In this document: positions 12,982-26,274 of the stretch, one piece after another | Layout of the letters: each line of letters starts with the position of its first letter | Position numbering within the stretch: position 1 is the first letter of the stretch | Source of the DNA: Leuctra nigra | Lineage: Eukaryota; Arthropoda; Insecta; Plecoptera; Leuctridae | Length of the DNA: 64,000 nt | Assembly: GCA_934045905.1 (NCBI GenBank) | Contig: OW203762.1 | Location: 7,378,001 to 7,442,000, forward strand | Reading direction: 5' to 3' | Notes under the pieces: generated by a model | The model's database searches: none | The model's input: the letters and a program-made list of their open reading frames with translations, nothing else | What the model was told of the DNA's origin: nothing | Translations under genes and position numbers: made by a program

Positions 12982-15900
12982 TATTACAACAAACCAATAA
13001 AAACTTTTTTCTTTTGACTAAAACGAATAAAAATAACGAACACAAACATTTACCAACAAAAAGGACAAAGAAATGAGCAGCATTCACAATATAAAGCCAT
13101 CACGATCGACTTCCTATAGATTTTCTATGAAATTCTAATATAATTAAAGTTGATCGATCGGCTCGAATCATGTGACACACGACTTGACATTTTAGCAATT
13201 TAGATGACGCCGTTGTCCAACGTCAACATTTCCACCATGTCGAGATAGCGTTCAGCGATAAGTTCTCGGTGGGAAATACATCCCGTCAAGTGCTCGTTGC
13301 ACGAACCTCTCGACCCCCCCCCCCCTCCCCCCGAGTGTGACACTGTCAACCCGCATCCACAGATTACCAACTTCAGCTCCTAGCAAAGATCAATGCGCCA
13401 GGGGCATGTGAAGACCTCAAAAGGGGACCTAAGGGGGAGGAAAATTAAAAAAATAATAGGTACTCCACATTTGTAATCTTATTCGTTATAACCGTTATCC
13501 GGGTAAAAGGGCATCAAGTTTAAAAAAAAATACATAAAACTTCGACCCTAGATAATATCAACAGACGTGTACAAGTTACATAGAGTCAAAGGGCGGATTT
13601 TCCGAACCCACCACCTAAAGTTTATCTTACCCACTTCCTCTATATACCGATACCCCCGAATATTATCAAAACAGTCCCTTAGAGCCATCATCCGTCATCC
13701 ATATCGCACCGATAGCAAAGTCTCCTCCCATCACTAAACACTATCAGCTAATGTCTGGACTCATAATTATGACACACTAATTACTCATTAGTCCTCAGGC
13801 AATGGTGAAGAGCTGTTTTTAAGCTCAGAGGGTCACGCACGAAATCAACTCAAATGAGATTTCAAAATACTATTTTAAAACCTCTGGCTTTAGAATATTT
13901 TATGAAAATAGAACGACGCAGCCTTAGAAACGAGTGGAAGCTCTAGAAATGACTTGCACGCATGATGTCATGTGAAAGACTTTAAGAGACAGCCTCGAGG
14001 TTTCAAGAATGATGATGATGATGATCCATTACCTTCAGGCTTTGTTGTTTCGACTGACAATGCCTCGCGTCGAGCTGAAGTTCGAAGGATTTTAAGAGGA
14101 CTGGACACGTCAGATGTCATGTCTCAAAGCGAATGGGAGAGATTATTCCGTGTTTAGCTCACAGCGTCGGAAAAGTACGAGGACAATTTGTTCAAAGACA
14201 TACATTAAACATTTTACGTCATTCTAGAATGAGAGATATTTATATAAAAGTGTAGTGGTTTCTTAAACTTAAAAAACAAATCAGCCGGAACTAAGATTTT
14301 ATCTGTCAGCTTGAACTTCCTCATTCATAATTTTAAATAGCCAGAATATATAAATTGCGATAAGAGTTTTAAAACTGTCAGCACAGAACCCACGAATGTC
14401 ATCAGCCCTAACATATTGGCGACGCTCGGGTCTCGCCCTTGTTAAAAGTCAACAAGGTGTCGCCAGTCTTGAGAAACAGAAAACAATCTCTAAGTCTGCG
14501 GTAGACCGTGACACGGCACTCTTAATACCGCCGGTTCAAATCCAGAGCACCTCACAATTACCCAGCTCAGTTTCTAATTGATTAATGACACTTAAATGAT
14601 CAATTTCAAAGCAATATGCAATTAACAGTCATTCATACCGGCTAACTACACTGCTATACAGTCGCTTTATTGTCAGAAAAATGTAATAAAAACATTACTC
14701 AAGAGTTTATTGACTGCTATTACGATAGTCATCTCTATTTCGAAGTAAATTATTAACACGAGGAATTAATTAAAAGAGTTTGAACCGTATAGAAACAGTA
14801 TTCCATCAACTTATCACCAACCATTACGAACCAAAAAGGACTACAAAGTGCATTATAAGAATATTTCGATCAGACGCCAAGATATTCTGACTCGTAAAAC
14901 ACGATTTGCAGTCCATTCATGACGCTATTCGATCTAATCTTTTCGTTCGCTCGAGCAGCCCAACTTGGCAGCAATTTCGCCCGTAGGCCGCCGAGTCTGG
15001 CAATCGTGCTTCCCTAATTAGTCTCTCCATAAATAAGACTCTAGCCAAGTACAGTAGTTTGTAGGCTAATGGTTAGCATCATAGGAGGACGGCGCCAAAT
15101 AACAGGCATTAATGTTCAACGGGGTCAATGAAACTGACGGCAAATGTAATGAGATGTCGTCCCCTCGTTAGTTCCCGAATAACATGATCAAAATCAATAG
15201 TTGATTGGTCACCTCATCATCGTCGTCGTCAAGTACTAAAAACATGATAAGACGTCGTCGTATGCGTCGTGAGGAGAGAGGGGTTACCACGCCCTGACGT
15301 CGAGCGTCGGCGCAGGCGTCGCCTGGGCGTCGGTCTCGCCGACGTCTGTTGACCTCGACAACTTTCACGGGCAGTTCGGCGTCGGCCGGGCGTCGATCTG
15401 GTTCGGCGTCGCGGCGTCAACGACATGGATAGTATGTGGCATGGTCGACGTCGTACCCGTTTCATAGACTATAGAGGAATACAATTTTAGAAGAAAGGGA
15501 TTTTATTCTTTTAGGACTGTGCGACCGAACACTTGTCAGAGACCCCTCTGTAATCAAAACTGAATAGAACTGAGGGGGGGGGGGGGGGGGGGTTCCACTT
15601 GGCCGGGGACATTGCATTTAGGGGAGTGAGAAGGGAATACCATATTGTCTAATAATACCCCTGGGGGTTTTTGACAGAATTTTGAGAACTGGTCAGGTTG
15701 CACGAATTCCCTTCCAAAGATTATATGGCATCTTGGCAAAAGCACTTGGTTTTCAAGGGATATGAATTCAAAGGATCGTTTCTCCACCCTTTTATACGTT
15801 CAATAATGGATAGCCTCTGGGGTGGAAATGCTTTATGAAGCCGGAGTTTTATTAAGGCCATAATGAAGAAGCCATATAGATGGTCTAAGAAATTAAAAAT

Positions 15901-17138
15901 GCTCTTGAGTGGATACGATCTCGGCTCGACATCCTTCATCGATTCTTGAAAACGAACAATTTCAATTCGCTAGACAGAATGCTGCGAAACAATCCTTTTG
16001 AATATTTCATGGAATGTTTGAAAAGTCAGACCTCGAAACCCACAACTTAGAGCATGTTTAGACCATTCTATTAGTTCATAGCTACCTATGTAACCTTCTA
16101 ATTAAATCATGACACGGTGTAAAGGTAATTAGTGCGACCCTGCAGATATAACGTCTACTAAAAGGTAAAAAGATATTGTAAATTAACGGTCCGCATGGGC
16201 GTAGTTCGTTTCTAAAATGCCAGGGCATTACAATGCCGCGACTTAGAAAAACACATTATCTTTATCGCATGCTGCCGCGACCCACCGGATTTTTAAACAA
16301 TGAAAATAGAACCTGTAATAACCAATAGTTGTCGTGAAAAGGTGCATTATAAGAATAGGGTTATTGCTACGTCCTATACTACACATGCTAGCCGGCTACT
16401 ATATAGAATTCCTTTGTTTCGGTGCCACCTTTTTTACACAATGTCTTTTTCAGATCTCTCAGAGAGCTTATTCACATTTCACAACCAGCATCCTCTAAAA
16501 CCCTCCCTAATGGTTATGGTTTATAGCTCTGCCTTGTCATGGGTTTTTTCAAGCGAGCTCGCTGCAAATTAGGATAATTCGAAAATTATATTTTGAATCA
16601 TAAAGTTCGTCGGGAGACTTTTGGGATTTGAGTTCCATTGTAAAATGATGACAATTTCTCTTATCTTGCACATGATATGAAATAGTGCCGGCTGGCATAG
16701 TTTACATAGAGAGTCAACTAAAGTGTAAAGTTAGACTCCGTAAGATTTAGTGTCTTCTACAAGCAGTAAAGAGGCGAGAGGGTGAGGGGGGGGGACATTT
16801 GCCTTGCGGTAATATTAGACAGGGGTGCAGTGAAACCGATACACCCCTCGACTTCAAAGTTAGCGCCCACCCCATTTCTCAAACTAAATCGTAAATTAAA
16901 TGGACGTATTAATTAAAGAGATGCAAAGTCTAGCAGATTGGGTCGACAGAAAGTTGCACACACACTATGGAGTTTGACCAGCCGCACTTTCGAACTCGAA
17001 TGCGTTCGTGTCCGAAATATCAAAACAACACGCTCGTAATTTCATTCGACAAAAAACTAACATCGACCTCCTATAAAGTGCAGCGCTACAAACGTGCCAT
17101 ACGTTACGCTCCGGTCACGTGACATTCCAGGAACTCAC
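12982..17138. other. intergenic with simple-sequence tracts
   Basis: No gene supported. A C-run sits at about 13314-13331, a G-run at about 15577-15592, and a CGTCG-rich degenerate island at 15200-15460. A sequence around 14490-14560 contains GGTTCAAATCC, which resembles a tRNA B box, but no tRNA folds around it. Confidence 0.5.
15200..15460. repeat. CGTCG-rich degenerate island
   Basis: The segment is dominated by variants of GCGTCG/GACGTC, GC-rich against an AT-rich background. Both strands give open arginine-rich frames, as expected from the composition. It may be a decayed MITE of the kind seen at 59921-60092, which has similar CG-rich hexamers, but I could not define ends. Confidence 0.4.
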
Positions 17139-17736
17139 CTGACAACATGCTCTTGTCGTCGACCGGCGTCGCAACGCCGCTGTCCGTCGCTCTATAATCC
17201 CTGAGTCTAACATCGGGACTCCGATCAGAGTCCGTCCAATGTCCGGCACTCACACCACTGTCCGACCCGGAGCTGAAGTCACCGCCTCCACTTAGCAGAG
17301 GATCGCGTTTACCGGCCGGCTTCGTCGTCGTCGTCGCCTTCCCCGCGTACTGGAGGCCGAGAGCGACGACGCCGGGGTCCTGGGGGTTCCATTGTTGCAT
17401 CGTGTCGATGTAGCGGACAGGGTACTGTTGTTGAGGGACCATGCGAGGGACGGGAGCGCGTCGAGAGGTTGACGGGACGAGATTTCTAGTAGGGAGGTTA
17501 TTGATGAAGGGACTACGACGTTGGCTCTCTGCTCTGCGATAGTAACACGGGTGGATCATGAGCAGGGGTTCGCTGGGAGCTCCTTCGGGAGGTTTTGCTT
17601 GATTGGGAAGTTCGTATTCCACGCTACAGTCCACATGTAGAGGGCGACTGAAGTCCTTGTGAGGCGGCGGAGGGTGACGACTTTGCGGCGGCGACGAAGC
17701 CAATTCGAAATTAGGATAACACGCAGCTAAAGCCAT
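17139..17736 (-). CDS. first coding exon of an unidentified host gene (199 codons)
   Basis: On the minus strand an ATG at 17736-17734 in a strong context (A at -3, G at +4) opens a 199-codon exon. It ends at a canonical donor, CAG|GTGAGT, with the intron beginning at 17138; the last codon is split after one base. The next exon would lie below 17139, but I could not find it. The peptide is Pro/His-rich near residues 15-30. It then has a conserved-looking block (LHVDCSVEYELPNQAKPP; later MIHPCYYRRAESQRRSPF), then Ser/Gly/Asp-rich low-complexity sequence. There is no signal peptide or membrane segment. The conserved block reminded me of insect centrosomal-and-chromosomal-factor (corto) proteins, but I cannot confirm that, so no symbol is given. 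The 60-bp minisatellite begins about 200 bp upstream of its start. Confidence 0.65.
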
Positions 17737-17940
17737 TTTTTAGAATTCGAGTCACGGAAAATATTATTAAATAATCACAGATATACTATTGAGAAACACA
17801 ACTGCACTTGCTGACGATTGATGTAAAATTTTGCCGGCTTTTTGCGCTGGAAGTTCAACAGAACCTCTCAGCTGGGCCGACTCGGCTCGACTGTCGGTGG
17901 AGGGGGCAGGAAGGGCGAGACAAACAGCTGACTGGCGCGA

Positions 17941-18620
17941 CTAGCGCTGCGTGCGGCGGGCGGGGAACTACACGCGGACACTAGCGCTGCGTGCGGCGGG
18001 CGGGGAACTACACGCGGACACTAGCGCTGCGTGCGGCGGGCGAGGAACTACACGCCGGCACTTAACGACTCACGCGGACACTAGCGCTGCGTGCGGCGGG
18101 CGGGCAACTACAGGCCGGCACTTAACGACGCACGCGGACACTAGCGCTGCGTGCGGCGGGCGAGGAACTACACGCCGGCACTTAACGACGCACGCGGACA
18201 CTAGCGCTGCGTGCGGCGGGCGGGCAACTACAGGCCGGCACTTAACGACGCACGCGTACACTAGCGCTGCGTGCGGCGGGCGGAGAACTACACGCGGACA
18301 CTTAACGACGCACGCGGACACTAGCGCTGCGTGCGGCGGGCGAGGAACTACACGCCGGCACTTAACGACGCACGCGGACACTAGCGCTGCGTGCGGCGGG
18401 CGGGGAACTACACGCGGACACTTAACGACGCACGCGGACATTAGCGCTGCGTGCGGCGGGCGAGGAACTACACGCCGGCACTTAACGACGCACGCGGACA
18501 CTAGCGCTGCGTGCGGCGGGCGAGGAACTACACGCCGCCACTTAACGACGCACGCGGACACTAGCGCTGCATGCGGCGGGCGGGGAACTACACGCCGGCA
18601 CTTAACGACGCACGCGGACC
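17941..18620. repeat. 60-bp CpG-rich minisatellite (~11 copies)
   Basis: About eleven copies of a 60-bp unit containing CACTAGCGCTGCGTGCGGCG, with internal variants (GCGAGGAA, GCGGGCAA, CGGACA or CCGGCA). The first copies are a shorter sub-unit lacking the CTTAACGACG segment. Because 60 is divisible by three, both strands stay open and give repetitive pseudo-proteins; I reject those as genes. It lies just upstream of the minus-strand exon at 17139-17736, in its likely promoter or 5' UTR. Confidence 0.9.
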
Positions 18621-18689
18621 TAGCAGACAATAGCGCGGAGTGTGGGAACTACCTACACTTGCATTAACGACGCACTGACGGACGACACT

Positions 18690-19900
18690 AGCGCCGCCTA
18701 ACGCCTGACGCCTATTAATGACGCACTCTATGCCCGAGTGAGTCACGACTGACGTGAGAGGGCGGGACGGCTAAGTAGCAATGAATGGGCTATGAGATGA
18801 CGCACAGAGTTCGTGTAGTGCCGAATAAACATACTCAATTTAGATGCATGTGTCAATGAATCATTCAAATAGATACATTCATGGGAAATACTCTATTTGA
18901 TACAATATATTTTATGTGCGTTATGTGACTTTCCAAGGATACAACCCTATGATACAACATTCAAGGGAGTACAAATATTAATTTGTGTTTTCGTTCGTTC
19001 GTTCTTTATACGAAACGTTCAACTGATTGGTCAACTATTTTCAGGCATAGAAGAAACTTTTATTAAAGAATAAAATACTGCCATTATAAAATGATTGCCA
19101 CTTGTATACCTAACTATAAAATCGAATAAGAATAACAATTTAAAATTATGAACATGAAGTTAAATGACATGGAACATCATTTATTGATTTCGAAAACATT
19201 TAATTTTTGACACACGAATAAAAATTATGGCATGATATAAGTCATAGTTATCAGCAATATTAATGTTGCATTGCATTAAACTAATTGCGCACAGAACTAA
19301 ATTAATTTATTGAATACTACGAAAAACTGTTTCTACGAAAATAAGTACGGACAGTTCCCGCCTGGTATTTCCAGTGAAGCATCGTCACCTGTCTTAACTC
19401 TGTGATTATGCAATGAAACTAGTAAGTTTTAGGTGTTCAAATACATAAATCATTTAATTGTATAGATGGAGATAAATTGAAGGCAACACTTACCAAATTA
19501 ACGTGCACTATAGATGCAAAGCCAAGGCCAGAAGTCATTAAATTCAATGACACGATAATGACTAATAAATACCCATTGTTCACTTTCCGCAGTGTGGAAA
19601 AACTAAAATTTGATTAGTCAAACAATTGTGTACATAGGTGTACTATACAATGTGCCTAATTGATAATATACCTTCCTACCTACAGCATAATAATGTTTAT
19701 AGAGAAGAAACATATATTTTCCATATTATACCTACGTCTTCTTCTTCAATCCATCTCAATTTACATATATTTTTTGTTTATGATGTTGATGATGATGATA
19801 ATGATGATGATGCATAGGTAAAGATGAACGGTGGGAAGAAGATGGCCTTGGACTATAGTTTGAAACCTTCCCATCAATTGCCTCTCATCTGAGGGAAACC
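18690..19900. other. intergenic, AT-rich, no gene seen
   Basis: No coding potential recognised. A (GAT)n-like stretch occurs at about 19780-19812. Confidence 0.6.
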
Positions 19901-19924
19901 ATGAGTCTGGGGAAATCTCCGGGA

Positions 19925-20345
19925 CCTCCCCAATGCAAGTCCACACCCTGACAATGTGGGCCTCCCCAATGCAAGTCCACAACCTGACAATGTGGGCCTC
20001 CCCAATGCAAGTCCACACCCTGACAATGTGGGCCTCCCCAATGCAAGTCCACAACCTGCCGACAATGTGGGCCTCCCCAATGCAAGTCTACAACCTGCCG
20101 ACAATGTGGACCTCCCCAATGCAAGTCCACAACCTGACAATGTGGGCCTCCCCAATGCAAGTCCACAACCTGCCGACAATGTGGGCCTCCCCAATGCAAG
20201 TCCACAACCTGACAATGTGGGCCTCCCCAATGCAAGTCCACAACCTGACAATGTGGGCCTCCCAATGCAAGTCCACAACCTGACAATGTGGGCCTCCCCA
20301 ATGCAAGTCCACAACCTGACAATGTGGGCCTCCCCAATGCAAGAT
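19925..20345. repeat. 36/39-bp minisatellite (~11 copies)
   Basis: Tandem units contain CTCCCCAATGCAAGTCCACA followed by an AACCTGACAATGTGGG-type end. Most units are 36 bp; some have an extra CCG making 39 bp. Both lengths are multiples of three, so all frames stay open and overlapping repetitive ORFs appear on both strands. These are rejected as genes. The array ends next to AAGATAGGTGAGTT, which resembles a splice donor, but no exon is supported. Confidence 0.9.
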
Positions 20346-23093
20346 AGGTGAGTTTAGCGTCCATAAAGATGTACATGATTAAGCTATTACTTCAAAACGA
20401 AAAGTTATTTTTACTCATAAGTTGCCGATCAAGATTGGTAATACGAGACAATATGAACAACGACCTTGCAGACGAGAAATTCCCTATAACGAATTATTAA
20501 TAAAGTTTACAACTAAAAACTAAAACAAGAGATTGTAAATGAAATTGAAGTCTAGAGCTGATTATAAAGTACTTACTTCCAAGACAACAATTTTTTATTA
20601 TCATTATAACATCATATTTTATTTGTCTTATCATATATACTAGAATTATCACTCCGTAGTCCTCAAATAATAAAATTTTCTGCAAAAGCGTCTGAACGAC
20701 ATGGGATGACTCAATTATTATTGTCAACAGTAAAGCTGTTATCATTAGCGTGAAATGTGGCTGGCTGGCAATTAAGAGTGTGGTGACGCTATCAGATATG
20801 ACGGCAACATGTGGAGGTCCCGGTCTCGAAGTTACATGGCTATCCTGGTTGTGGTTTCGCGTGATTACAACCTATCGCACAGGAAATTGCGGGGACGTTT
20901 TGTTATTTACCCCAATGGGAGTGGGAATTACTTTCGTCATTTCATATTCACAACTGAGGAGCTACTTTTCAAAATGCAACTTGTACAAAAACTTTGAACA
21001 GAGATAAACTCGATTTTCTATTGGCATTAGCATGGAAGAGACACGAAACCCGTGTTTACATAATTAATTACATTTTTTGGTTTAATGTGATTTTTACAAG
21101 TTCGATTATCAGGCTGCGTAAACAAATTGTTGCTCTTCATGTTTTTTCACCTCTCAGAAAAAAACATAACATGGACATATACTGCATTTTGAAATGTAGC
21201 TCCTTAAGTAATCACAAAATAACATTGGTATTAGAGCAGCGATTATAGTTAGGTGTAGTGTACTCTACGTGATCTATGACCTTTGTCTACCTATTTCCTG
21301 ATATACCGTATACATAGACTATGGGTTTAAATATAAATTAGACTGTGCCGCAGAGGTAAAATGCTATGGAATAGAGTTGAACTTAATAACCAGTAATAAT
21401 TCTGCCTCCATCCAATTTGTAAGTGTGACATGAGCTATTAATAGTGTACTAGAATTCTTCAATATAACTGTATTTGTTGACATCAGTCAAATGGCAAGTG
21501 ATAGAGCTTGATTAAATCATTCCAAAATTATCCAACGCATAATCGAGAAAATGGTGTTGCGGCCTTCTAACTCTCAAATACAAATATATTTGCGTAGACG
21601 AAACCAAATATGATATAAAACAATAAAATAAAAGAATAAAATGTACCTATAAGGTAACGATGTAAGAGAACACACCTCTACTCATGTACCTATTTATGTT
21701 GTTACATTGGCAGATGAACCTGTATCATAACGCACCTGACCTGACGACGGAAGTAGAAGGATCTCCGATTATTGTGCAGAGCTTTTAATTACATTTTTAA
21801 ATTATTTTATCATGTTTTCTTATAGTACTGGACCCTTAACTTATATCGTGATTTTCACGCTAACACCACCCTGGACAATTCCTGACCCTATAGCCTGCTC
21901 TAGCCCTGTCTTCGTGGCAAATAATATTAGGCAATGGTTCTGGAGTGTGATCAAATGGGCTTCTCAGAAGACAAACAAGGGATGTGACCCTTGATTTGCA
22001 CAATTAATTAAAACATGGACCAAAAATGTGAACAGACCCGACAATCAGCAATGTTTTTGTAATGCTGGCATAGTTCCAAAGTAACTTCATCCAAATGGTC
22101 TGCTCGATACTTGAATCATGGGCGTAGGCAGGATTTTTGTCAAGGGGGCGAGAGGAGGGGGGGGGGGGGGGGGCAAGGCAAGAAAAAGACTTTGCCACGG
22201 TGCAAGTGGGTTGTTGGAGGGGGCCCCCTTGTTTGCTTTTTTTGTCACTTTTAAATCAATTTTGAGACGTTTTGAGAAGTATTTTGTTGAAAAATTGATC
22301 TTTATTTAAATTTGACGCTTTGCGGGGGGGGGGGGGGGGGGGCATGGCCTCTCCTTGCCCAACAGGTCATTTTTGTTTTATAAAATAAATGTTTTGACTT
22401 TTTTGAAATTGCAACTATATGTAAAACTTAAAAAAAGTATTTGATCTCTTTAACCCCCCCCCCCCACCCCCCCCCACGGCGTCCAAGACTAGCATATTGA
22501 CGATTCACACTTAATTTATGAATCAACTCAATAATCTCATATTATAAGATTTTTATTTGTTTATGTTCGAGCATATCCACTTTCCATGACCTTTTATGAA
22601 TGAACTGGGGGTCAAGGCATAGAATTTACAATAAAAATAAATCTTGTGTATTATTCCTACAGCCTACTTGACACGTGAATAATATTCTAGACAAGAGGTT
22701 GTTAATTGAATGAGCAATCAGAAACCCGTGGTGAACTATAATTTTATAGCCAAGAATTAATTCAGTGAAGAAACTTTAGCAAAATCTAGGTACTACAAAC
22801 TATACGTAAATAAGTTTATTCTAGAAATGCATTCTACCGATAAGTATAGGGATTAAAAAATAGCCAAGAAAGAAAATAAGTCTTAAAAATCAACAAATAA
22901 TTTTCGCATAGTGCATAAAATAAATGTATTTATTTATTTAATTAAAATGCAATATTTCTACCTTTGGATATCGTAAGGATTTATTATTCAAAGTTTCTAC
23001 GTAAATGCACTAAATAGAGCAAAAATGGAGAGATTTTTCGACAATGTGAGATTCTTCATAATTTTAGAAATTGAATTAATTAGATTAGATTAG
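20346..23093. other. intergenic; G/C homopolymer-rich repeat fragment inside
   Basis: No gene is supported. From about 22118 to 22480 lies a probable transposon fragment (starting GGGCGTAGGCAGGATTTTTG) with three long homopolymer runs: G at about 22157-22173, G at about 22324-22342 and C at about 22454-22475. I could not define its ends. The remainder is AT-rich unique-looking sequence. Confidence 0.5.
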
Positions 23094-24166
23094 ATCCCAG
23101 AAAAAAACACTCCGTGTAAAAAAGGCAGCCAAGTCTCTTTACTTTAAAAAAATTCAACACCGAAAAGGAGTGATATCAAAAAAGAAGCCAAGTCAATGAC
23201 ATTTCCAAATATTTAATCGTATCTTTGAAATAAAAGTATAAACACCGAGAAATACTTTACAAAAGGACTTGGCGCATCGTTTTTTTAAAGACATCATTCT
23301 ATCCTATTAGTGGAAAGAAATTTACAATTAGGTACATTTTCCTCTTTTTTTTAGAGCCAGTATCTATGAATCAAGCTACTTTTAGGATTGGCTATTTTAT
23401 AGTTTTGTCAATGGCAATAGAAGAAAGATTTCATGCTGCAATAGATAAGTATGGAAGAATTAAATAACAATTGGAAGTGGGCTCATTTATATTTTTATAG
23501 CACTGTTAATATAGTGATATTAGAAGGGTATGTTTTCATAATTTGATCTTGATTCAGGGAAATCATGAAACGTTGTAAAATAATTACTTACTATCTATGG
23601 AACACTATTATATATTTTTGAAGTGTCAAGTGTATAAAGTTATTTTTTTTAATAGAAATACAATGTGACTTCACTGTGTACTTTGTGAAATGTATTGTTA
23701 TAAAATGCGGATTAATAGAAATGTATTTCATGTTGAGAAGGTTTAACGCATGAGACTTAATTATGTTGACCACGAAACAATATTACGAAGATAACTATTG
23801 TGTATTTATAGAAAACATAGGCAACAAGTTTCATAGCGTATATATTCAAATAGAAAATATTTTACAGTAGGTATGTATAATATGTAATTGAAAGATGTGT
23901 CCCTATTATTCTAAAAATTCTAAATGACGGTTGTATATCAATGGCATATGCTTATGAATAGAAAAATGTCTTTAAAAAAACGATGCGCCAAGTCCTTTTG
24001 TAAAGTATTTCTCGGTGTTTATACTTTTATTTCAAAGATACGATTAAATATTTGGAAATGTCATTGACTTGGCTTCTTTTTTGATATCACTCCTTTTCGG
24101 TGTTGAATTTTTTTAAAGTAAAGAGACTTGGCTGCCTTTTTTACACGGAGTGTTTTTTTCTGGGAT
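23094..24166. mobile_element. foldback-type element with 201-bp inverted arms
   Basis: Positions 23094-23294 and 23966-24166 appear to be exact reverse complements (201 bp each), separated by about 671 bp of AT-rich sequence without coding capacity. The coordinates mirror without any indel. The outer ends read ATCCCAGAAAAAAACAC. I see no clear target duplication. It is most likely a non-autonomous foldback transposon, young because the arms look identical. Confidence 0.8.
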
Positions 24167-24279
24167 ATCACTTCTTTTGTTAGTTTATTCATACAGCTTG
24201 TAGCACATGTCCTACCAAGGACTAATTTCTTTAAAAAAATACGCCTCAACCGATTTGGTTAGTAAGAAAAGTTGCATTT

Positions 24280-25915
24280 GGTACAAGCTTAAAATGATTA
24301 TCCAAGAAGAATAGTCTAAGTTTCGTTACAATCTGTCCAGACGTTTTCGATATCTGACTTCACTTCCAGTTTAAAAAATGGCGCTCAATAATACTGCCGC
24401 CTTGAATTCATAAAAGTGAAACATAATTGCATAATTAAGCTGCAATCTCTGCAGTTGTTTTCGATATATGACGTCACTTCCGGTTTTGAAATAGCGGCCG
24501 AAAATAATGTCATCTTGAATCCATAAATATAAGGGCTATATAATTACATAATTTAGTTGCAATCGGTACATCTGTTTTCTATAAATGACGTCACTTCCTG
24601 TTTTAAATATGGCGGCCAGAAATAATGTTGTCTTGAATTCATAATTATAAGTCCAACATAATTAGATAATTTAGTTGCAATCGGTACAGCCGTTTTCGAC
24701 ATATGACGTCACTTTCGGTTTTAACAATGGCGGTCGAAAATAATGTCGTCTTTAATTCAAAAATATAAGTCCTACATAATTACATAATTTAGTTGCAATC
24801 GGTACAGCCGTTTTCGATATATGACGTCACTTCCGGTTTTAACAATGGCGGTCGAAAAACATGTCGTCTTTAATTCAAAAATATAAGTCCTACATAATTA
24901 CATAATTTAGTTTCAATCGGTACATCCGTTTTTGATATATGACGTCACTTCCGGTTTAAACAATGGCGGCCAAAAATAATGTCGTCTTGAATTCATAATT
25001 ATTAGTCCTACACAATTCCAAAATTTGGTTACAATCGATACAGCCGTTTTCGATATATGACGTCACTTCCGGTTTTTGCAAATGGCGGCCGAGTACACCG
25101 CAATCTTGAATTTATAATTATTCACAATGTATGTTTACTAAATATCTATTTAAAAGTATAGATTGGTGAATTTAGTGTCATTTAGCATATTAATGGCGTC
25201 ATTTAGCATATTTATGACGTCATTTCCGGTATAGGTAATAAGAAAACAATCTAGTTCTATCTAGTTGATACTTCATGAATGACCTTCTGATTTCTTTAGC
25301 GCTAATTTCCGTCAAATCGGTCATGCCGTTTTCAATATATGACGTCACTTCCGGTTTCATTTAGTGGTTCCTGCCGCCATTTCCGGTACCGTTTATTTGT
25401 ATATTCATTTATCCCAATTGATTTTTCAAAAAGATTGCAGAATGCATAGACAGGAGCTAGTTCAGTGGCAATCGGTACAGGTGTTTTCGATATATGACGT
25501 CACTTCCGGTTTCAGGAATGGCGACCGAGAACACTGTATTGAAATTATAATTATTTTGTATTGTCTATGTTACAATGTAAGCTAATTATATGTGTATTTA
25601 AAGTATAATTTGATGAAATAAGCTAAATATTGTGAATTTATGACGTCACTTCCGGTTTAGAAAATAAGAAAATAATGTTTTTTAGTATCATACTTCATAT
25701 AGATGACCATCTAAATCGAATGGCGCTAATTTCGTTCTAATCGGTCCAGCCGTTTTTTATATATGACGTCACTTCCGGTTTAAAAATGGCGGCACAAAAA
25801 ATTTATAAGAGACAAGGTATCATCAGACGCCAAAAGTGCATATGTGGTAAAAATTTCAGGTTGATCGGTTCAGCCGTTTAGGCTGTGGCGGTGATAGCAA
25901 CTTTTTCGGGAATCA
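24280..25915. repeat. ~118-bp tandem repeat with CRE/ETS/YY1-like core (~12 units)
   Basis: About twelve units recur with a spacing near 118 bp in the first half (cores at about 24466, 24588, 24705, 24822, 24939, 25055) and looser spacing afterwards (25208, 25340, 25495, 25640, 25762). Each core reads TGACGTCACTTCCGGTTT, and in most units AATGGCGGC follows. The array ends in a different tail (CAGCCGTTTAGGCTGTGGCGG) directly before the GAA microsatellite. This looks like the internal repeat block of a non-autonomous transposon. No protein is encoded. Confidence 0.85.
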
Positions 25916-25917
25916 TA

Positions 25918-26024
25918 TGAAGAAGAAGAAGAAGAAGAAGAAGAAGAAGAAGAAGAAGAAGAAGAAGAAGAAGAAGAAGAAGAAGAAGAAGAAGAAGAAG
26001 AAGAAGAAGAAGAAGAAGAAGAAG
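25918..26024. repeat. (GAA)n microsatellite
   Basis: About 35 uninterrupted trinucleotide repeats following the ~118-bp repeat block; probably the 3' simple-repeat tail of the same transposon. Confidence 0.95.
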
Positions 26025-26274
26025 CAGATGAAAGCGGTGTAATTTCACGATTTTCACTGCCCTCTAGGTCGTAAACGGCATGACTGGTTGTTGTCGCGGG
26101 ATGTATATGTTGTTAGGTGGGCCATAGCTCAAAATTAAGACATTTCACAACAATGAGAGATTTTCCATTGTTGAGATCCAGTAGGCCGAAAATGCTATGT
26201 TGTTGCTTACAGTAAAAGTAGTTGGTCTGCTCCTCAGTTTATATAGGCATTTACGGTATGTTGAGTGACTGTGA

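Noticed and set aside
14480..14560. tRNA gene suggested by GGTTCAAATCC
   Set aside because: No acceptor stem or anticodon arm could be paired around the B-box-like sequence.
17951..18667. Repetitive open frames on both strands over the 60-bp minisatellite
   Set aside because: The unit length is divisible by three and stop-free; the frames start with GTG and have no unique sequence.
19761..20376. Several overlapping frames over the 36-bp array
   Set aside because: Open in several frames on both strands purely because units are 36 or 39 bp.
25918..26024. CRISPR-like regularity near 24.3-26.0 kb
   Set aside because: The repeats are diverged tandem transposon units and a trinucleotide microsatellite, without constant repeats and unique spacers; the genome is eukaryotic.
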